Shown in pieces: positions 34,132 through 45,344 of a stretch of DNA of 64,000 nt. Under the pieces are notes generated by a model. That model had not been told where the DNA came from, did not search any database, and worked only from the letters and a program-made list of their open reading frames with translations. Within the stretch, counting starts at the first letter, position 1; each line of letters opens with the position of its first letter. Both the position numbers and the translations under genes were made by a program. The DNA is from Ophioderma brevispina (taxonomy: Eukaryota; Echinodermata; Ophiuroidea; Amphilepidida; Ophiodermatidae). The DNA lies in NCBI GenBank assembly GCA_023653785.1, contig JAMKCH010058248.1:1-64000 (forward strand), written 5' to 3'.

Positions 34132-36163
34132 CAAGTTTGGAATCATTAGGCAATATCTACGGGATTCCATTTTCCTGAAAGGAGGACAAAACACGTTATG
34201 AGAGTCTAAATTGTTGGACTGAGGTGATCAAATAAATTCTTTTTTTTACACTGAGGAGGGTGATCGATCGACTTTTGGGATCAATCGCTGTCTGTAGACT
34301 TCAAATCAGTCACCAATTTTTTTTTTATAATACTTAGCCAACTCTGACACATGCATTACTCTTGTGACTCTTAAAATAACAGCACACATGCATCTGTTAT
34401 ATGCCAGGAACAAGGAAATTCAAGAAGGCGAATAGTCACCTGCACAAGTGTGTAGGAGACTATTTGCCTGGCCTTGTTCGACTCGGTAAATTTCACGACG
34501 GCAAAACATGCATTCTGTGCGGAAACAAACGATAACTGAGTTAAAGCTGATTAAAAAGAAGTGTACTCATTTTTGTCATGGTTTATTAAAGTCTAAAAGG
34601 AATTCTCTGTAAAGTACTATATCATTGCATAGAGCCATCTATTGGTCTAATTGAAAAATAAAAATTGCACATTTCCAACCCAAGTTGTACTCAATTGTGA
34701 ATAAAATTACCCATTTCCTTGACTTTAACACTCTGGGTAATTAATTGTAACAATTTTCTATTCACACCAAATCAGATAAATCGTGAACAAGACATCCATT
34801 GGTTTGCAACTTTCTTGTAAATTGAAAGTTTCAGCTACTACATTCAGTCATTCTTTCTTAATCAACTATAATTAAGTTCATCTTTATTCATCAGCAATGC
34901 ATATTCTAACTATATTTTTCATCGCAAACTCTTTCTGCAATTCTGTTTTTTTCACCACTGTAAAACAGGGGCAATAATTGTTTCTTTAAGAGAAGTCTTT
35001 CACGCGGAAACCGTTTCTGGAGGCGCGTGAGATTCAAATTAGAGATATTTGAAATTTTGCTCTTGATTAACGCATTTTTGAGTATGATATATACAAGATG
35101 GCTTAAAAACAAGGATTAACTTGTTTTTGAACGCCGACCATTAGGTTTCAAATAGTTTATTTTGGAAATTTTAACAATATATACACTTTCTCATGGCATT
35201 TAGTGCGCATGCAACGATCGTAACTATATCACAATAGTTTTCGTTCAATTTCGGCATTCGCGGCAATAGATTTATTCACAACCACCCAAGGATGATATAA
35301 ATATTCATATCGTGGACTTTTTACATGTTTAGTCAGTCTTCTTTTGGTTTACGTTTTAAACATCTGAAAACATGAGGAGGATTTGGTGGGGGGGGGGTCC
35401 TCATAAACATGTACAAACGCAACGTCGTAATGTCACAACACTAACAAATAACAGGAAAGTCAATATTACTCAAACAGAGATATTGAAAGCATAAAGAATC
35501 GAGTGCCATCAGAACGAGATGTTGGCGTCCCCGCCTTGACGTGGAAACATATTCATCCAATCAGCGCCTATTTCGGCTGGATTGACGTGGAACGTCACGA
35601 AATATACTAGAAACTTTCGTCATGTTAGAATGGAAGCTGCGAATAGAAAATTGTTCCAGACAAAAAGTTTTAACATAATTATGCGTTCTTACTATCTCGG
35701 TGACTTTACTTAAAATCGAATGTAAAAAGTGGGTCATAGGTTTGGTTTTCCACTATGGTGCAAGTTAAAGATTGCACATGAGATGTTTCAGGATTGTTTC
35801 AATTGAACCATGTTAGGGGCTATGTTTATGCATGAATGCTAAGAGCCTATTTTTAGATAATGTTACAATCTATCTTGTGAAATATTAAAATTATGCTGTT
35901 GAGACTCTTGGCCCGAGTTAAATATTGATCTGCAACGTAATTGGTAGATCTGTGCATACTAGGATTAACATTGTAGGTACCATGAGGCATATATCTGCTT
36001 TCGTGTTACTGAAGCCAAAAGTACTCACTTGAATCAAATGGGATTCCAGATTGTGGCCTAAAAGTGGACATTTGAACAGACCGAATTCGCGGTGATACTT
36101 TTTACACTTACCCCGCACGAATGATATACTGCATATATTTGTCTCGCCAATGAAAACCTACTT
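34132..36163. other. Unassigned stretch
   Basis: No gene supported. CCAATCAGCGCC near 35555 with GACGTGGAACGTCACG nearby (35583) resembles a core promoter neighbourhood, but no transcript start can be placed. Confidence 0.35.
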
Positions 36164-36216
36164 ACTTTTGTCTTGAACTGCTGGACACCGTTACCGTCCA
36201 GCGTCAGACTTGCTCC
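36164..36216 (-). CDS. Possible small exon, unknown gene
   Basis: On the minus strand TTTCCTTTTTTAG precedes GAGCAAGTC and GTAAGTAG follows. The open frame reads ASLTLDGNGVQQFKTK. The TLDGN..VQ pattern slightly recalls a beta-strand of fatty-acid-binding proteins, but the match is too short to name. It does not continue the frame of the UGT exon at 36867. Confidence 0.3.
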
Positions 36217-36456
36217 TAAAAAGGAAATCTTATTTACTGAAGAAGTTCCCTTGGGTTCTTTTATACTGGAATATGATACTGTTCAAGACTCCATGTGAGG
36301 ACATATCTCGTTGAACTAATACGCTTCTTTTATCTGGAACATCAAATCAAAGTGGAAATTTAAGACAGACAGTAAAATCTTAAGAACATTTCTGTGCATT
36401 GATTGTGATCCTCATTGTAATTATTGTGTTTTGGACATTCTAGGTAGACGTTTAAT

Positions 36457-36584
36457 ATAGAAGTCCCATGGATGCAAATGAGGTATTACAATTGATTCCG
36501 TCATGCGCTGTATGACGTTGTGCAGCAGTAGCACTTGACGGAATGAATGGCAATACCTCATTTGCATCCATGGGACTTCTATAT
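36457..36584. mobile_element. Short palindromic MITE-like hairpin
   Basis: TATAGAAGTCCCATGGATGC at the left and GCATCCATGGGACTTCTATA at the right are perfect inverses enclosing about 65 bases, which include a second pair (TTCCGTCA / TGACGGAA). Confidence 0.75.
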
Positions 36585-36866
36585 GAAACATATACCAAAG
36601 TGGCCTTGTCGTCCTCGTGATGACGTAACAATAACGCGTACTTAAACCAATGGGTGCGAAGCCGGTTTTTCGTTTCGTTTCGCATATTGCAATAAGCCGT
36701 TACGTTGAGTTGTACTTAATAAAATAGCAAAATTTTGCTTAGTGTGTCCATTATCATCCAGAAATACATCCATTCCTATCTTCGATAACAGAGTAACGAA
36801 CAATTTTGGGTGCATTTGCAAATGAATCCAAAATTGCATATCAGGGGTTTTTAATAAAAAACTTAC

Positions 36867-37086
36867 CGTTGATCTTCCATAACCATTCGTATATTAGCTG
36901 CAAGAACTGAACTCTCTAATGTTGCCACATCGAGTTGTACTCCAATTTCCCTGCCGGAAACTCGTGCTGCTATGTCAAATTGGTCGCCAAACAATGGCAA
37001 ACAGACTAATGGGACGCCATGATACAAGGCCTCATACACGCCATTAATACCACAATGCGTGACAAATGCTCTTATTTTCGGATGAC
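36867..37086 (-). CDS. UDP-glucuronosyltransferase, exon 4
   Basis: Encodes HPKIRAFVTHCGINGVYEAL, then YHGVPLVCLPLFGDQFDIAA and VSGREIGVQLDVATLESS. This is the UGT signature: TH-x-G-x-NG-x-x-E and the D-Q acceptor pair (GDQFDN-like) that bind the UDP-sugar. UGTs add glucuronate or glucose to lipophilic compounds, facing the ER lumen. The acceptor is TTTCAACAG and the donor GTAAGT; the exon is 220 bp, the same as exon 4 of vertebrate UGT1/UGT2 genes as I recall. Intact reading frame. It must be spliced to a final exon carrying the membrane anchor, which I could not find downstream. Confidence 0.92.
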
Positions 37087-38887
37087 CTGTTGAAATTAGA
37101 GTAAAAAGTTAAATTTAAAAACATGCATAATGTTTTACTTATTTAAGGTGTTACGGGATGTATACCCAAGGTCAGAAAAGCAACTTCCCGTGGTTCATAA
37201 AACAAAATTCACAATGATTATTTGTAAGAAGACTTGACTTGACCAAGATGTAAATTCAAAATAATGATTTAAATACATAAATTAAATGTGATCTGAATCA
37301 AAACACAAAATACAATATTAGCAATGCACAAAATTATTATATTTCTTACCTATTTACAAACACACCATGCACATAATCATTCAATTACTAAAGTTCAAAG
37401 TTCTTGTTTGTTGTGCACCAGTCTCTGTAGAATCAGGTCCGCATAAATTTTGGCGACACAATTCTTGCTAGTACAGTTCAGCTAATAGTTTAGCGTTATC
37501 GCAAAAGTCCATTTGCTTTAAACCGGCCGATTAAATTGTAGACATGGAGAAATTCTGAAGAATAATTACTGCAGCTTAATAGTTCATACAGGTACTCAGT
37601 GCGTTAAAGGTAGAGGCAGCATTGGCAAATAACAAGATCCTGCTGGTATTCTAATGTTAACCTTTGTTTTTCCAAAGGCACCAAATTTTGTGCAGCTCTG
37701 ACGACTCTAGCGACTTTGCAGAATTATAATAAAAAGCACATAAGTAAGATTTTTATAAATCAAAAGTTATGCAAGTTCTCCACCTTCTGTTTGAGAGGTC
37801 TACACTCGCTGAAATATCTTGTCAACTGGCAAAGAAAAATGACTTGCAACAGAATTTGTCCTTAGCAAATTTCCCATGATACAACAAAACATGCGAAGAC
37901 AAGTCGAAATTTCACAATCCTTTTCGTTCGCTGGAACACGCTTCACATCCTGTCTCCTGAGGTGTTTGTGACATAGCAATTACACAGTCCTATTGTTCAT
38001 CAAGAGGTGTGAAATCTTGCTTCCTCTAGGTAAACAAAGAACCTCTGTACAGTTCTTAGAATGGAGAAGATAAGACACTGTGCTCCTATTGTCCTCTGAC
38101 TGCGAACGTGTTCTTACTCAGGAAGTCTTCACATCTAGTCCACTTAGAACTAAAATGCAAATGGTGCGCCCGCAGGCGGAGTGCCCATCTCTCTGTCATT
38201 GGCGTTTGGGCCAGACTCCCTCATATAATGTTGCTGTGGGGGGTTCGCCACTCCTCCCGCACAGCGAGTCTGTTTTGCATTCCCAGCATATGCCGGTACC
38301 CATTTATACTCCTGGGTGGAGAGAGGCAAGCGATGTAGAATTGCCTTGCCCAAGTGCACAACACATTGGCGACAGCGGGGCTCGAACCCACAACCTTATG
38401 CTTATGGGGCGAGCGCTGATCCACTGCACCACATGTGCCCTCCATGTGCCCTCCTTAGAACTAGGTCACTCGGATAAGTCATGCTTATTGCACAACACAA
38501 GTTTCATATTAATATTTTCCAGTTCTCCTCACTCATAATTTATTATGATTTAATTTTACATGATTGAATTAATGCAATACAGAAAAATAATATAATATTC
38601 AGGAGTCTGTCACAAGGGACATTGGATTGAATTTTAGATTGTATTTCGAAACGAAACGAACCCACAACAATGCATTCTCCTCTTGCAAGGCCATTGATTT
38701 TGTTTAGACAGAATCGAACCTGATCGAACTATTGCGTAAGTGCTCTCATTAATATTGAGAATGGCAAATGGCGAAACCGTGCATAAGAGCGAGCGAATAT
38801 CAAGATTGTTGTTATTATTACTATTAATTTATTGTTATCATTATTATAAAAACTTCGCTGTAACTTTATCTCATTTATTTTTCTTAC
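37087..38887 (-). other. UGT intron containing a SINE
   Basis: Intron between the UGT exons at 38888 and 36867. It contains the inverted SINE at 38160-38442; open frames at 38080-38538 lie over that SINE. Confidence 0.7.
38160..38442 (-). mobile_element. tRNA-derived SINE (minus strand)
   Basis: Read on the minus strand, an A box (TGGTGCAGTGGATCA, 38417-38431) and B box (GGGTTCGAGCC, 38379-38389) are followed by ATGTGTTGTGCACTTGGGCA, GGCAATTCTACATCGC and AGTATAAATGGGTACCGG. Same family as 15528-15690. The body extends to about 38160 with no clear tail. Confidence 0.75.
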
Positions 38888-39106
38888 CCAAAATGTCGTT
38901 CTGCGGAATCCACTTCATCATTTTCACATTTTCATTAAGGTAAGAAGGGCGAGTTCCACCTAATTCCATATCACTTTTTGAGGTAATTCAGCAAAAGCAT
39001 TGGCAAACATATTAGCTATTTCCTCTTCCATGGACATCACGTAGGTTCCCATGGAAAACAAGATGACCCCGTGTTCACCAGAGCTCTTCATAAAGTGTTC
39101 TAGATC
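38888..39106 (-). CDS. UDP-glucuronosyltransferase, fused exons 2+3, one frameshift
   Basis: Encodes DLEHFMKSSGEHGVILFSMG, then MSMEEEIANMFANAFAELPQ, then GGTRPSYLNENVKMMKWIPQ and NDILG. SSGEHGVI(L/V)FS(M/L)G and W(I/L)PQND(I/L)LGHP are UGT hallmarks. The acceptor is TCACACAG and the donor GTAAGA. The frame breaks at VIWN, where one base appears missing relative to VIWK-LGGTRP; with it the exon would be 220 bp, the sum of vertebrate exons 2 (132) and 3 (88), so the two are fused here. The frameshift may be an assembly error because the rest is well conserved. Confidence 0.88.
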
Positions 39107-41114
39107 CTGTGTGACAAATTAGGTATGTTTACAACCAATTAGAACCACAATACTTTAACAACGCTTTGGTTTGTTGAACACCAATAAATAAAGGAAGCTA
39201 CCGGAGGAACGCCACCGACGCCCGTTGAAAGGTCATTTTTTAAGGGTTCGCACTTTGGTGCATCGGCCTGAGCACTCGTGGATACGATATTTTTTCGCGC
39301 GGGGGGTTTTTTTTGTGTTTTTTTGGTTGTAATTATCCATTTTATGAATTAATTAAAACAGGTGAGGACCAATTATTTTCCATAGAACTCCATAATGTCT
39401 TAATATCCATATTTTGTTTATAAATATAGATTTATCAATCGGCTCCATCGTCAATTAAGACAAAATGAGGTGGGTTGGTGCGGCGGCGGTTCGCTCGCTG
39501 TAGTGTATTTAAATTCAAAAGCGGCCCGCGTCAGGTATGTGGAGAATTTCATAATCAATCACTCAAACTTTAATTTCCATTCTAACAACATACAAAAACA
39601 AAACATGATATGGGGAGGCGAGTAAAGGCCAACTAGGCCCGAAGGCACTCAACCCCTTATAACAGAACACACAAGAAACACAGGACATCTATTCCAAAGA
39701 CAAGAAACGAAACAGGACACCACAAGAGACATGCTCCAAAATTATTAATTATATTTGTAAATAAGGTTTTCTTAATTGGTTTCCGAAAATTTTTACAGAT
39801 TTCGATTGTTTTCAGACATGGGTTTGTAGCGAATTCCATAAGGCTGGACCAGAATTTCTAATTGACTTTTGAGAACAGGATTTTTTTTGCTTTTGACATG
39901 TTATAATTTGAGCATTTCTCGTATGATAGTCATGAATTTCAGATGTTTTACAAAATAACTATCCAAAGTTACGGGTAATTGGTTTGGTTTATCGATCTAT
40001 CTCTATAGATATATATATAAGTCGATATATCTATAAGATATATATTCTATATATCTATAATAACATGGGCAGAAATAACCATTCCCACAACATGCTATTA
40101 TTGTTTGCGATTCGTCCTGTTCTTGTCACAATCAATGTTTTTTTTTTTCCAGTCAATTAAAGCCAAAAAGTATAACAAAATACAGTGCTTCACATGTCAG
40201 ACGGAGTGTTGATGGCAATCAAACGTTTTGTACTTCACCAGTTCTTCATCTATTACAAGCTCCATATAAAGAGATTATGATGGAGTGGGTTTTTCAAGAT
40301 CTTCATAAATTCTATTCTGCAGTACCCCCGCCCCTGTATTTTAATTTTTGCAGTGTGTCCCAAAATGCTAACAAAAAGTCAATTGAACATAATAAATTAT
40401 TTGGGATCAGTATTGTGCTTCCCTTCGATTCTTTAACGATATTTCGGTCTCTCTTTTTTCCTCATTTGTTGTGCAACATCAGTTACCTATGTTAACTTCC
40501 ATTTTGCATTTTATGTTTTGTTTGTTTCAAGGCGTCTTGCATAAAATTACGCTTGCGATTTGCGAATGGGAGGGTATTTATCTGTTTTAATGCTCTAAAT
40601 TCATAATCGTTCATCATTTGGACTTGTGTATTTTGTTGAACAGCTTATTAAACAGCGTTAAAGATTTGTTTTGTATATCGCTTACAAACGAGATACCACT
40701 CTTACGGCGAGGTAAAAATGAGATATTACCTGCTATCTCATATAACACCTAGACTCCCCCCTGCTATCGCGTACAAACGAATCCAAAAATATTTTTTTAT
40801 GACTCCTCAACGGCTCTGTCATTAAAACCATAAAACAAAATAATTAGCACACTAACCTACCCTGTTTTGTTCCTCTGCAATTGACAAACTGCAAATGTTG
40901 TCTCGGTTACCAGCCCCTTCGTGGTATTAAGGCGGTGAAACAAGTGATTGAACCACGGGACAAACAACTGTATTTAGGTTACTTCATACTTTTACGTCAA
41001 TCAGAGCCATTGATCTATCCGTGTATTTTTACAGGTTACAACAACAGTGTTCATTTCATGTTGCCAAAGGTGTCATATTTTATATTACTTTGACGTCTCC
41101 GATTTGTACTTAGC
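39107..41114. other. Unassigned stretch, presumed UGT intron
   Basis: Lies between the common UGT exons and the nearest first exon. An AT-rich palindromic patch (ATATATCTATA repeats) is at about 39998-40060. No gene supported. Confidence 0.45.
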
Positions 41115-41995
41115 GGGGTCCATTCGTGATTTTTGAACCGGTTTAGGCGGTAACCTCCGACAGGAATGCATGGCATCAATGGCCGAGGAAAATCTCAGCA
41201 AATGTCCGTGTGGAAAACCCACACCTCAGCGTTGGCGATAGCCCTCAAACATCGATTGATCGGCCGGTCCGATAATTGTTCCTTGTTTAGTTTTTCATAG
41301 GGTGCCAAGATAAAATAATTTACCCCATAACCCATGCAGTACTACAATGTGTTCTTTAATCTGTTCAAAATGGCATTTTAGATCAAAAAAACCGTCATCT
41401 CTCCTGCTATACGACGGTTTACCACGGAGACCGTAACTGGAAGGCAAAGGGGCCCTGGAACAACTGGAGTTAGCGCCCAGGTACACAAATGTCCCTGTCT
41501 AGGTACTGAGCGAATTGATAATGGACACTGACAAGTCATCACTGCCAAATCAAGTCACAATCCGGCATATTCTACTCCTTTAAGAGTCGTGCACTTTTAT
41601 ATCGCAATCGCATATGCCATGATGTAAATCAACATTTGGCACAAACAAAACGAAACCCCCCCCCCCCAAGACGTACGTTGATAAATTTACCCTGAATTCG
41701 GCTCGTTCATTGCCTCCATACATTCTCCCGAATTTGTGCATCATTGCAGAATGGTAAGAACCCGAAGAAGTGAAACAATTGGCGTCTCTGCTTTCGTTTG
41801 GCACGATAACAATATAAAATCGATGAGTAAAAAACGTTACTTGGTGCCCACTTAACCAAAGCCCGCCATTCAGTTGAGTAAGTAGTGCTTGCCTTCGCCG
41901 GTCCTTGCAATTATATTCGGGCGCCATCTTTTTTGCATGTTCTTCAACAGAGCCCTTGTCCATACAACTATGAAATACAGTGCCTAACAGCCATT
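41115..41995 (-). pseudogene. UGT first exon, copy A (broken)
   Basis: Aligns over its length with the first exon at 52296-53166: an ATG at 41995-41993 before a RHCIS-like signal region, the GHQVT motif, the YHSA..(Q) region, and downstream the PSYM.. and GGL-equivalent segments near 41160-41400. Many one- and two-base indels throw it out of frame, and the donor site is changed (CTAAGT instead of GTAAGT near 41110). It could not encode the acceptor-binding domain as written. About 210 bp upstream (to 42210) matches sequence upstream of copy B/C, so A and B/C are the closer pair. Confidence 0.75.
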
Positions 41996-41999
41996 CCAA

Positions 42000-42210
42000 A
42001 TTGCAATTGACACTAGCATCAGACTACATAGTAATAATACCGTCACATGTACTTCCTCTGTTTACGCGTGTTCACCGCGCTGTGGTCGGCCCATGACTTT
42101 ACTCTGTTTCACAGATATTTCCTGCAGTCCTTTTGTGTGGTACACCGATATTCAATATCAGACCATTTGTAAAATCGGCCCGATTTACCGCTTAGCCTAA
42201 TTATCAGGTC
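42000..42210 (-). promoter_or_regulatory. Upstream region shared by UGT copies A and B/C
   Basis: ACGTAATAGTAATATACTGTCATGTACTTCC-type sequence, TTACTCTGTTTACAGATATTC and CTGCAGTCCTTTTGT occur in the same order here and at 50010-50203. A conserved upstream block of about 200 bases suggests a duplicated promoter region; no TATA box can be fixed. Confidence 0.45.
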
Positions 42211-42244
42211 CTTGTTAATACCATAAGCTACAAGACTGCATTAC

Positions 42245-42720
42245 AGGGCGGACCCAGACTTCTCAATAGGGGCCCCTCACTATTCGTTCTCCTTTAAAAT
42301 TTTCCGGCTTCGCTTCGCTCGCCGGGTAACCCCATTTGTTTTTCCACTCGGTTCTAAAATCTAAAAGCCGGCGGGGGGGGTGGGGGGGGGGGGGGGGTGG
42401 GGGGTGTGTACGGTCCCAACGCCTATACTTTAATAGTTTTTTTTCAAGCACCAATCCCAAATAACACAACACAACAAAGACAGTACCCCCACCTGCTCTT
42501 TAGATTTCAAACATATGAAAAATTGTCTCCCGGCAAGCGCAGCGAGCCTGAAAAAAGTTACATTTGATCGGCCCACGCCCCCAACGTCCATTTTCCTAGA
42601 TATACACCATGGCCCCGGCGCCCTTGCGGGCAAAAGGCCTATTGTACATCATACAAGCTCCCGGCCCCCTTTGGTTTGGCACAAATAGGGGGGGCAGGGC
42701 GCCGGTTTCGCCCCCCCCAC
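42245..42720. repeat. GC-rich dispersed-repeat-like block
   Basis: Holds CTTCGCTTCGCTCGCC and GCAAGCGCAGCGAGCC motifs, two long G/C-runs (42367-42400, 42711-42719) and GGGGCCCCTC/GGGCGCCGG ends. It resembles the GC-rich hAT MITEs in style but not clearly in sequence. Confidence 0.4.
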
Positions 42721-43929
42721 CCTAAATCCCTATGCATTATCGTGTCATGGCTTATGTTTCTGGCGATTCTGACAATACACATGGGTCTGCAACTGATTTC
42801 TTTTAAGATGTTTATCTTATCATGCATGTTCATTTTTCTTGCTCTTTCATTCGCCACGTTTTTTCACATTAGCACTCTCGTTGTACTTACCTCCGACATG
42901 TCCATAGTTAACGAGCTCAAAATAGCACAACCCAAAAAAAATCAATTGAAATAATACTTAACTATATTATATTTCTTCAATAAATGCTTAAGTATTCTCT
43001 CTCTCTCGTAGCAGGGTTTTGCTAGGACGATTCCTGGGTCTAAAAAGTTACCCTAAGAGACCTTTTTTCATCAGAGAACATACCTACGGGGCAAATTTTC
43101 AATGAAAACATGCATATCCTTTAGAATTGTGCTAATGTTTGCTACTGTGCAAAAATTACAACCCTCATTTGCTTAATGTTTGGGTCGATTTTTTTTATTT
43201 ATAAGGACAAGGGCTATCGCCTAACAACAGCGCTTATAACTGTTACTACCCGAGACTCAGGAGCTAAAATTGTGAAGTTGTACTAGCTTGATACCTTAGC
43301 CAACAACGTTTTCACTCAAGCTCAAACCCAACTTTACTAAGTAGCTCTGGCAAAAATAACAATAAGAAACCATATGTCCCAACAGCATGATGAAAAAGAT
43401 AATTTCAACAGTCTTTTAAAGATGGGCGCCGTTTCGATTCCTCAAATTACGTGGTTGCATAAGCATAAGATACGGTCAGAAAATAAATGCATGAGTTCGT
43501 GGACAACAAGACTGGAGTTTGAGGAGTGAGGCGGTCCTTGCCTGTACAGTGATGGCAAGTTGGAACGAAAGTCCGATCTGTTGGATAAGCATGTGTCCAT
43601 TTCCTCTTTCTCTCCCATAACAGAAGCGTTCTTTTCCTGGTTTCAATCAGACGCTGTACATTGGAATCTTTTAGCGTTTGTTGCTACTCGCTGCAAACTA
43701 TTGCATGGGCTCACCCGACCAGGCCTTTTGCAAATCGGGAGGAGTTGCTAATGGGGTGCCGAGACCTTGTTCTTACGGGGCCAATTTGTGTTCTTCTGTT
43801 GACACTGTAAACGGCCAGTTGTTGGGGGGGTGGGCTGGGGAGGGGCGGTTCGATCGGGGGATGGGTCTGAGCATGGGAGGTGTGCGGCGGGGAGGGGTGA
43901 GAGTACGTCACTGACTAGTACCATGGTGC
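42721..43929. other. Unassigned stretch
   Basis: No gene supported; G-rich segment at about 43825-43900. Confidence 0.4.
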
Positions 43930-45330
43930 AGTAGTAAAGACCTGTATGAACCATGGTGCACCACTAATTTTTGGTGTGGGTTTAAAAACTTTCGGAGCCC
44001 TCCAACAGCTCAAACGTGTTTGCTGGACCGACTTATAATATTAGCAATCCTGGGATACTTGTCAAACCATAGCAACAATTACCCCAAGCTCGAAGTTCTT
44101 CAGAGGATCAGATAGATGGCGATGTCCACTCCCAGCAATATTCACCGTTGGAAGGTCAGCGTGGAAAAGATTTTCAAAATATTGAATTTTTTTAACGGTG
44201 CTGACAAGAATCTGAAATAAAAAAGGGAGTCGCCGACTTTGTTCTTGCACTATAGCCAATAAAAAGGTATTTTGAACGCTTTTACACGCAAGTATAATAG
44301 AAAGTAAAAAACACTCGTCCCGATGCCGTCTCCAAATATTCAAAACAAATTCAACCGCGTGACAATGACCCCTGCAATCCAAGAGAAAGAAAATGTTTTC
44401 TCCTCTCCGTATAAACCTATACCATGACCTACCCCGGCACGGCCCTCTACACTGGAGTCGGGCTGCGCACATGAATGGTGCCGAGTAAACAACACGAAGT
44501 TTGCTTTCTGCGACCTGGCAATATGCGGGAACAATGCTACACCTGCTGGTGGCACTATTCCACACCGAAGTTCTATTGTTATACAAAATTCCTTTAACTT
44601 GAAGGTGTCTGCATTGTTTTCCCCCCACTATTACCAGTCAAAAATCAACTTCCTGTTTGCCCTCGCGACTCAACCCGCTATCCATGTGTCGCGGTCAGTG
44701 GACCTACACGACGCATATCTCAATCTTCTCACACGTATGTTCTACTATTGCGTACAAAAGTCCTTTGACTTGACAGTGTATAATTGGTTTCCTCCCCCGC
44801 CATATTGCAAGGTAGAAAGCACTTCCTGTTTTTTTCAAGGATCCGACTCACCCGCTATCCTGATGTGAGGTCAGTGAGCCAGGCGTGTTGATATCTTTAA
44901 TTTTAAATAGCCCTTTGGTTTGCTGAAGTCTTTGTTTATCCATTGGTGATAGTGAAAAAGAAATTGCATAACTTTTATATATTCATTTTCTGCAAAAATG
45001 TTCAAGTTATTGTGCGAACAGCCGGGTATATATTTTAAAATCATTAAATGTTAAATTTACAACCTGGTTTTTCCTCGGTCCCCTTATGCGCTAGGTGAAC
45101 ACAGCATAGAAGGTAATGCCCCATATCTAAATCTGTCCCAAAAACCTATACACCAAACTATAAATTACACAAATAGAAACTCTTCATTTTTTGATATATT
45201 TTGATTTTATTGTTAGACCCATCCTAACTAAATGCCGCGTTTTTAGATCTATCCATTTGAATTCACCCTAACTGGAGTATTGTCAGAAACAAAGGAGAAA
45301 ATACCACTTGGGCCAGGTTTCACCGTAATG
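43930..45330. repeat. Tandem duplication, unit 1 (about 1.4 kb)
   Basis: Begins near TGCACCACTAATTTTTGGTG and runs in the same order as unit 2: CTTGTCAAAC..AGTT block, GAATCTGAAATAAA block, GAGTCGCCGACTTTG, ATCCATTGGTGATA, then AAAATACCACTTGGGCCAGG. The 188-codon minus frame at 44062-44628 spans the unit but is destroyed by indels in unit 2, so it is not called a gene. The middle shares AACAATGC/CAACTTCCTGTT blocks with the foldback at 51349. Confidence 0.75.
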
Positions 45331-45344
45331 GGGGGGGGGTCGCC

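Noticed and set aside
38080..38538. 152-codon plus frame
   Set aside because: It overlaps a minus-strand SINE inside the UGT intron.
44062..44628. 188-codon minus-strand open frame, the longest in the window
   Set aside because: It lies in one unit of a tandem duplication whose other unit destroys the frame by indels, and the peptide has no recognisable domain.
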